Below the pieces are notes generated by a model. It had not been told where the DNA came from. It did no database searches and saw only the letters and a list, made by a program, of their open reading frames with translations. The translations under genes were made by a program, and so were the position numbers. A stretch of 64,000 bases of DNA from Glycomyces arizonensis DSM 44726 (GTDB lineage Bacteria; Actinomycetota; Actinomycetes; Mycobacteriales; Micromonosporaceae). The stretch's first letter is position 1; each line of letters begins with the position of its first letter. This document shows positions 61,601-64,000 of this stretch, piece by piece. The stretch lies in the NCBI RefSeq assembly GCF_000482705.1, contig NZ_AXWO01000007.1, positions 186,001 to 250,000 on the forward strand, given 5' to 3'.

Positions 61601-62292
61601 ACGCGCAGTTCCACGAACGGCGAGTGCAGCTTCAGCGGCGGCAGCTTGGCGAGCGTCCCGCCGAGCTCGGCCCGCAGGCGCATCGCGGGCATGACGGGGT
61701 CGGCGCTCACGTCGACGGTGCCCCAGAACGGGAACGTCTCGTGGCTCGGCGTCAGGAACGCCAGCGTCTGCTCCAGCAGCTGGTCCATCTTCAGCAGGCT
61801 CGCGAAGTTCAGGCCCGCCTCGGCGGTGATGTCGGCGGCCTTGGCCTTGAAGCCGGTGACCTGCTGCGAGGCGAACACGAACGACGGTGCCGCGTAGGTG
61901 ATCTGGTCGAACGGGTAGCCCCGCATGTACGGGAAGCTGTCGCTCAGCTTCCAGTCGGTGAGCGTGAACTCGGCGGTGACGACCAGCGCCGCCGATCCAC
62001 TGGCGACGGTGAAGCGCAGGTCCACCGCCGCGTCGGTCAGGCCGATGCCCGGCAGCGTCGCGGTGCCCGCGGTGATCCGCAGTTCGGTGGCGGACGGGTC
62101 GGGAATCTGCGCCGACTGGACATGCAGAGTCCACAGTGTTCCGGACGTGAGCCCGAACGCCTTGCCCACGACGCTGTCGTAGTCGGCGGGCAGAGTGAGG
62201 CCGGTGCCGCCGGTCAGCGTCGCCGCGTCGAGCGGGACGGGTCCGGCGGCGGCCTTGGAGCGCAGCTGCTGCGCGAGTTCGGTGAGAGCCAT
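52609..62292 (-). CDS. 3227-residue giant protein with beta-rich N-terminus (DUF6603-like) and LysM-like motifs
   Basis: From ATG 62292 (MALTELAQQL) the N-terminal third (about 1-1130) is a long series of amphipathic strands (GFYFAKLTGATSTSL, GLQLGLGKDISAGIM, SISVHLSFSMTV) like the actinobacterial DUF6603 proteins. Around residues 1443, 1491, 1535, 1979 and 2034 there are LysM-like segments (YKTQANDTLASVAAAFGLP, YTATGTETLAGLAADYRIE). The last 1000 residues are mixed. There is no signal peptide, membrane anchor or known enzyme motif. Its start lies inside the 3' end of the nuclease-like gene (79-bp overlap) and its 3' end overlaps the convergent regulator. It may be a large structural or surface-targeted particle protein exported by a non-Sec route; the function is unknown. 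Confidence 0.72.
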   Translation of the reverse strand: MALTELAQQLRSKAAAGPVPLDAATLTGGTGLTLPADYDSVVGKAFGLTSGTLWTLHVQSAQIPDPSATELRITAGTATLPGIGLTDAAVDLRFTVASGSAALVVTAEFTLTDWKLSDSFPYMRGYPFDQITYAAPSFVFASQQVTGFKAKAADITAEAGLNFASLLKMDQLLEQTLAFLTPSHETFPFWGTVDVSADPVMPAMRLRAELGGTLAKLPPLKLHSPFVELRVQYGAKTGKRSVVYAFGMKLDIGDGLAVDFTALLLDKPVEFVISVAADPQKAMTPDALFALLGGQTWGSAVPAPLRTALQSVAFKDLEARTSVKSPTINALTTRVGSTKPVPVFDQFTIDEFDVVWELQRDGAEWDGKLTFTTYFEFYKELFDGEFEVGISTDMRLWGGFTGKVSFAKVLQTITGGAVTPPSKTDLVLTDFALDVDVPRKDYSLYLGGDAIFDPLGTGVLVLSAVQVTLGSQASTSGRAYSAELSAMLVMAGFPLDVQAAYATGEGWDFEASMPPGASVSLKDFLQRLFPSAAIPAFLDHVAVSGIQLKAHTGGEAPASVDTGATLQLRDLSLGPLGTYTIDANAALKHVAGEKPETSGSFSFGTTIPGIGARVTIGYKFTSGASKTVTVTWGAFTAEYDLTKSVLKFSVGEATLGEVLGQVIGLVLGEDDYRLPPPWSVLNGLSLRGFAIEFDLKSTPRKASVDYELSEPLDLGFITLKGLKISKVEGKVTVELDATFIGGAPVPAFDPLDKTPDVPGSGSLVDLRLLALGQRVTVPGIEKAASIDKAVKMLADFTDTPSDGLPAGPTFDSSAPWLTGLHVLFVAGTVEVEIVFVDPLLYGLRIALAGEKAGPFKNLDFEILYKKVTDTIGVYQARITLPDSMRMLQFGTLSITLPNVGLDIYTNGDFKIDFGFPYQNDFSRSFGIQYFPFTGAGGFYFAKLTGATSTSLAKPSNPGTFDPVIEFGLGLQLGLGKDISAGIMKAGASLTVFGIIEGVIATWNPAGDSRLPAVRSSDVGKSYYYRIAGTIGIIGKIYGSIDFAIVKANLNLTVTISLQAVIEAHRKFEVAFVANVDVALTVKIDLGLFSISVHLSFSMTVRESFTLGSDTPAPWGTLGGAEAADGRALSPARYDAFVEALDFAPFGATADDDRAQIDVNFIMQPSVAGDPADAGKTAGKLVAMLYIDGPDPNAKPASPPAAGAALPPAATSFERLAETVFVWAVAAFGGKDGGRPAIGEFRTTATDRARVAAAYDYLTSTTEHRPIRYESDIVAGLFPHLSFAVQPTGKTMASAVPIPMIPQLRLRTEGVDRRFDQCTKVDDDYLKGLRAYFAELAAAYQDELEKQYAGAPAQGAADVADGGETSYTAAVFEDVVLMLARGMLRAGLDAFDAYTCLYGGKSLSAIADGLDAAGNTVSAADLAAANARLPLAASANLPLTGVAYQFTATDTFDGVMSAFGVIDPASVVTDAGNADVRGLLRTGAVLASGELRHTVTETDTFRSVSASPGWSAETLTTALLGSRDAIVPLAVLRLPSVVYKTQANDTLASVAAAFGLPIGEVGTAVRNVGGLFADPDGTLHITAPKLTALSPDQLLGQMRAAEAAAHLSGANARFLLYGMRPPAPEANGLGAPKALYDLTWQQIDLPAAQTATLSMDEAPDWIRWPDESRSVQLDISGALSLASKLLGVATTGGVPATVQSIEALPAHHDDPRRFQLRRTAVVQSAEPLPYQFGGGAPPPAAQPRLWFASSALIDALGEHRALRPALTLAVTSQGDPPVQSAPVHYDWTTSVDVQIKRNSGEPTTYEVLGADEAGTAALEALISPDDPASVAAVLFLTGANGTGQAPSGYVAAALNDARAYLVKTNLSTDTNPTGAFDDEGAAEQVPTTGLLNDPGDFLRLLWESSVTRSGGFFLTYRRGDGKGLPESVFADGDTAVLTVVAVHAADGDLVHPGVNAALIGDGFDPAHHDLSAVSAGQPVEYTATGTETLAGLAADYRIELTALAEAAAEAALDKAAQVAVTGIVHQVHGPYQGHPAIETLDEIATAYGVEAQAIKDRNPGVSFDPLAALTLLRIPDRTVTGAEYASLRAIERKFGVPVAHLAVTNADVKLFASGGKLAFTDRYVDRIGAIPPGNVGFKVTRANPGTGSQDAAPTLGAQFNLLGFGLAANVSFKATSDALPVGPTSQSAAPKSRAELHTKAIRAAEPWTYDQVLYVAGSAVEAGGSPYDGVGGYAQVMFTPRDMFGNVAASVMTEPALGPAQPQNAAPLRVGYSDAVLGLANWPGLGVDYRFRADGGSRDLVLEFAFDTSSYVHGAPPVASADPNALPDWQQRALADLRTYQAVVRQLAAEGVTVSAATTLDGETPHKLETAPFQAFAAAAVTYLTAVSKGESATPPALAPIAIPVEASQKEDLFALRVAVTVARPADQVDDAFRGGTAESCTTAVMPRLEKAGGQTRTLTAFATAFEAAYAEAPVFLKAATGRSQQRAADDDSVWVVRLRTEPGGPGDAGIGFAVAGPARYYAPRPLANVLTSRGDVPIVAYDPQTGIDWSKTTETAFTGIAMDTWGRQALEALDRFLSPDFAGAAFLIDHVDPGDNGYLQQILDVKTKLAAAIAGTVEQILTEPPPEAGAPLADAVEAMRQQILAKAAGAYTVSAIAQYAAEVSSPYRDDPANGTYAPRFYGPLSAKVTAGGSGDEEASERPWSLTVARPKLAPGASFVTTAISVVDPSAQPCLPLDLGFTLNHVEHGIEKGVDGDYLASSWLSFVIPFERQSPGAPTLDTDIGEVRIPVVLREIPGAPSLLGQDARPVDDGDADQRAAVEHAKRWRYAFTYEKDVVAQDTIDASVVFNLDDAALTYQMAPRSLDLFDYLARFITVWPAMLETMTRVLVPDELDLDPSSKAYLRARKLVADFHQLIESMPEAWAAWHAANAPEADAPTEGANPEIEFSVQESKSSTGDELVATRTLGANTAKVWDRQRGALVPMPAPELAVVDGGVEWTGELIDGTTDRFRFVHGGETLTWSRAVTMHRRQPLLGGLAGGGLDIAAFQNAWSSVRVVRNRDLVRDAEGHIVPTAAAFVYATPRIKFASRVTPRLQRDRAFDIAKFTGTARRPLVEHVRELIGLLFEGTAPKTEQFIRLDCSYEQVLGTGLPAAVVPVLLGSPTRIQADTATFAAAVSEYIVAWFGEHTPPDGTLHFTLTLFPTLSSSRLPLLQLSRLLLARSDVTDL

Positions 62293-63611
62293 AAGAAATC
62301 GAACACCAGTGGTAGATGGTCGCTGACGCCGTAGGCGAGCGCGTAATTGTCGATGTCCCGGAACAGATCGGTCTCATCGTCGAACGTCATCCCGTTGGGG
62401 TTGTAACCGTTCGGGACGTTGAGCGCGACGGGCGAGGCCAGGACCGAGTTGTAGGGCAGGACGCCGGGCGGTACGCCGCCCGGCGGCGGATGCACCCCGT
62501 TGTAGGGCGCGCCGCTCACGATGTTGGCGATCGTCGCGTTGTTCACCGCCGCTCCGCCGCGGACGAACGCGTTGTCGATCGAGTCGTACTGGCCGTACTG
62601 GTCGACGCCGGACATGTAGCCGAACGCCGGGTAGCCGTCGGTGTCGCCGGGGTCGGCGGTGTGGATCGGTTTGATGTGCGTGCTCAGGTAGCCGCGCGCC
62701 GGGTAGCCGGCCGGCATGGCGGCGCCGCCGGTGGTGTCGACGACTTTGGTGAAGGCGGCGGCGAACGGCGCGTAGGCGACCCCGGTCGCGGCGGCGTCGA
62801 ACAGGCTGACGTTGAAGTCGCCCGCCACCACGACCGTCTCGTTGGCGTGGACGTTCTGCACCTCCGCCAGGTTGCCGATCGCCGCGGTGGCCAGTGTGGA
62901 CGGCGCGGCGGCGACGCCAGCGGCGCCGCCCTCCTGGCTCGGCGTCGTGTGGCAGGCGACGATGGCGTAGTTCCGCGCCGCCGTCGAGTCGTAGAACGTC
63001 GTGCGGAACGGGTAACGTTTGCCGGTGCCGCCGAACCGCACGCGGGCCCCTGCGGCGGAATAGCGCCACTGCCCGGCGAGCTGCCGTTCGACCAGGCCGA
63101 CGTTGTAGCGGTTGTTGCCCGCCGGGACGGTGCGGTTGTCGACCGTCGGCGCCGTGAAGGCCCGCCGGTACTCGGGCGGGTAGACGTGGGGGGCGCTGTT
63201 GCGCGTGGCCGGTCCGTAGCCGCCGGGCCAGCGCCACGGCCCGGTGAAGTACAGCGTCGGCGTCCGCCGGAAGTACACCAGGACGCCCTCGCCGGCGTTG
63301 CCCCTGCCGCTGATGACCGGCGGGATGAGCGCCCACTGCGGGTCGTCGTGCATGCGCAGGTATCCCAGCAGCCGCATGGACCCCGCGTCTCGCAGGAGCG
63401 TGCCGCGTCCGGTGTGCCTGCCGGGGCGGGCCTCGACGATGACGATGAAGTCGGGCCGGTTCGCCGTGATCGTGTTGAAGAGCGCGTCGAGGTAGTTCTG
63501 CGCGGCGTTGGTGCCCCACTCCTCCTCGTCGTCGCGCTTGCGTTTGCGCTTGCGCACGAAGAACTTGTCCTCGCTGAAGCTCTGGACGTTCCAGAAGACC
63601 ATCCGCGGCAT
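62214..63611 (-). CDS. Endonuclease/exonuclease/phosphatase (EEP) superfamily protein
   Basis: The 465-residue protein has the EEP catalytic motifs in order: FWNVQS with Asn8, VIVEAR with Glu60, AGDFNVSL near 259 and SDHLPLVFDF near 430, so a Mg2+-dependent phosphodiesterase or nuclease is likely. A basic patch KRKRKR follows the first motif at 21-26. The 25 residues after VFDF are low complexity and overlap the start of the giant gene. ATG 63611 shares one base with the stop of the upstream gene (TGATG). No signal peptide is seen. Substrate may be DNA, RNA or a phosphoinositide-like molecule. Confidence 0.82.
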   Translation of the reverse strand: MPRMVFWNVQSFSEDKFFVRKRKRKRDDEEEWGTNAAQNYLDALFNTITANRPDFIVIVEARPGRHTGRGTLLRDAGSMRLLGYLRMHDDPQWALIPPVISGRGNAGEGVLVYFRRTPTLYFTGPWRWPGGYGPATRNSAPHVYPPEYRRAFTAPTVDNRTVPAGNNRYNVGLVERQLAGQWRYSAAGARVRFGGTGKRYPFRTTFYDSTAARNYAIVACHTTPSQEGGAAGVAAAPSTLATAAIGNLAEVQNVHANETVVVAGDFNVSLFDAAATGVAYAPFAAAFTKVVDTTGGAAMPAGYPARGYLSTHIKPIHTADPGDTDGYPAFGYMSGVDQYGQYDSIDNAFVRGGAAVNNATIANIVSGAPYNGVHPPPGGVPPGVLPYNSVLASPVALNVPNGYNPNGMTFDDETDLFRDIDNYALAYGVSDHLPLVFDFLWLSPNSRSSCAPRPPPDPSRSTRRR

Positions 63612-64000
63612 CAGGCGCCTCCCGTGATCGACGACGGCTGTTGCTGTTCCCGTTTCGGTTCGCGGTTGACCGCGGCGTACCACCCGACGACGTCGCGCTT
63701 GCCGGGGTCGGGGTTGCCGAACACGATGAACGCCGTCGACGTGCCGGTCGGCAGCGAGATGCCCAGCAGGGACAACAGGACGTTGGTCAGTCGCAGCACG
63801 AAGGTCTTGGATTTCGGGTCGCGGTAGAGCAGGGTGCGGCCGATGGTCAGCTTGAGCACGCCTTGCAGCGAGAAGCCGCGGGAGGTGCCGCTGACGCCCG
63901 GCAGCGACAGGCCGATCCACAGCCGGTACCCGTTGCCCTGGCTCTGCGGCCCCCACGCCACCATGAGCCGCGCGGCGAACCCGGCCGAGGCGGCGAGCGC
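63611..64000 (-). CDS. C-terminal end of a larger protein (DUF6603-like tail), cut by the right window edge
   Basis: The frame is open from base 64000 to the stop at 63611-63613, 129 codons plus the stop. An ATG at 63964 exists but the preceding residues (ALAASAGFAARL) continue the same protein-like sequence, so I treat the gene as partial. The visible part is beta-rich (RLWIGLSLPGVSGTSRGFSL, TGTSTAFIVFGNPDPGKRD) and resembles the end of the beta-rich part of the giant protein downstream. It is linked to the EEP gene through a TGATG overlap, so it belongs to the same operon. Confidence 0.65.
   Translation of the reverse strand, partial: ALAASAGFAARLMVAWGPQSQGNGYRLWIGLSLPGVSGTSRGFSLQGVLKLTIGRTLLYRDPKSKTFVLRLTNVLLSLLGISLPTGTSTAFIVFGNPDPGKRDVVGWYAAVNREPKREQQQPSSITGGA

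Noticed and set aside
56944-62334. 1796-residue plus-strand open frame opposite the LysM-like giant
   Set aside because: Composition is dominated by Gly, Arg, Val, Glu and His runs typical of a shadow frame; the minus strand carries the coherent protein.
1-64000. tRNA, rRNA, CRISPR array, transposase or integrase
   Set aside because: I looked for cloverleaf-like segments, regular direct repeats with spacers, and DDE or tyrosine-recombinase proteins and saw none.

Overview
The window is very GC-rich, with GC-biased third codon positions, frequent GTG/TTG starts, ATGA/GTGA stop-start overlaps, SARP/AfsR-type regulators, Tat and lipoprotein exports and an MsiK-dependent style of sugar ABC importer. 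This points to a filamentous actinomycete (Actinomycetota). I cannot name the genus from the sequence alone. No rRNA, tRNA, CRISPR array or insertion sequence was recognised.

Layout. 1-4.5 kb (minus strand): a SARP/AfsR-like regulator cut by the left edge, then a regulatory trio made of an XRE-type repressor, an ImmA/IrrE-like metalloprotease and a MAB_1171c-like seven-helix membrane protein. 5.0-13.4 kb (plus): a tightly coupled eight-gene operon (Fe(II)/2-oxoglutarate oxygenase, MFS exporter, ThiF/E1-like enzyme, SCP2-like protein, acyl-CoA dehydrogenase, GNAT-like protein, amidase, alpha/beta hydrolase). It looks like a small specialised-metabolite cluster with no recognisable NRPS/PKS/RiPP core, and has a consensus promoter overlapped by a palindromic operator. 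13.4-19.2 kb (minus): copper/redox genes (CopC-CopD fusion, YcnI, DyP peroxidase, PCuAC chaperone, small membrane proteins including two DUF202 proteins). 19.3-23.1 kb (minus): a TrkH-type K+ channel subunit preceded by a KdpE-like regulator and a KdpD-like kinase that lacks the usual N-terminal sensor module. 23.2-24.7 kb (plus): a secreted PQQ-type sugar dehydrogenase with a cellulose-binding module.

24.9-39.7 kb is the most unusual region. A Nudix-winged-helix protein is divergent from a three-gene operon: a purine-nucleosidase-domain protein fused to a Gly-rich motif and coiled coil, a 517-aa protein of unknown fold carrying the same Gly-rich motif, and a 3080-aa giant with a helical N-terminus and many repeated beta-barrel-like segments. 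A convergent membrane protein carries a related Gly-rich tail. I propose, as inference, that these form an undescribed conflict/defence-type system in which the nucleosidase is the effector.

40.1-49.4 kb (minus): a LacI-controlled carbohydrate operon (phosphomannose-isomerase-like protein, ABC importer, glycosidase-like protein, secreted DUF4185-like protein) with a perfect 16-bp operator. 49.5-52.7 kb (plus): a complete 1055-aa SARP/AfsR/LuxR-like regulator. 52.6-64 kb (minus): a 3227-aa giant with LysM-like motifs and a beta-rich N-terminus, an endonuclease/exonuclease/phosphatase-fold protein, and the C-terminal end of another large protein running off the right edge; these three overlap and probably form one operon of unknown function.
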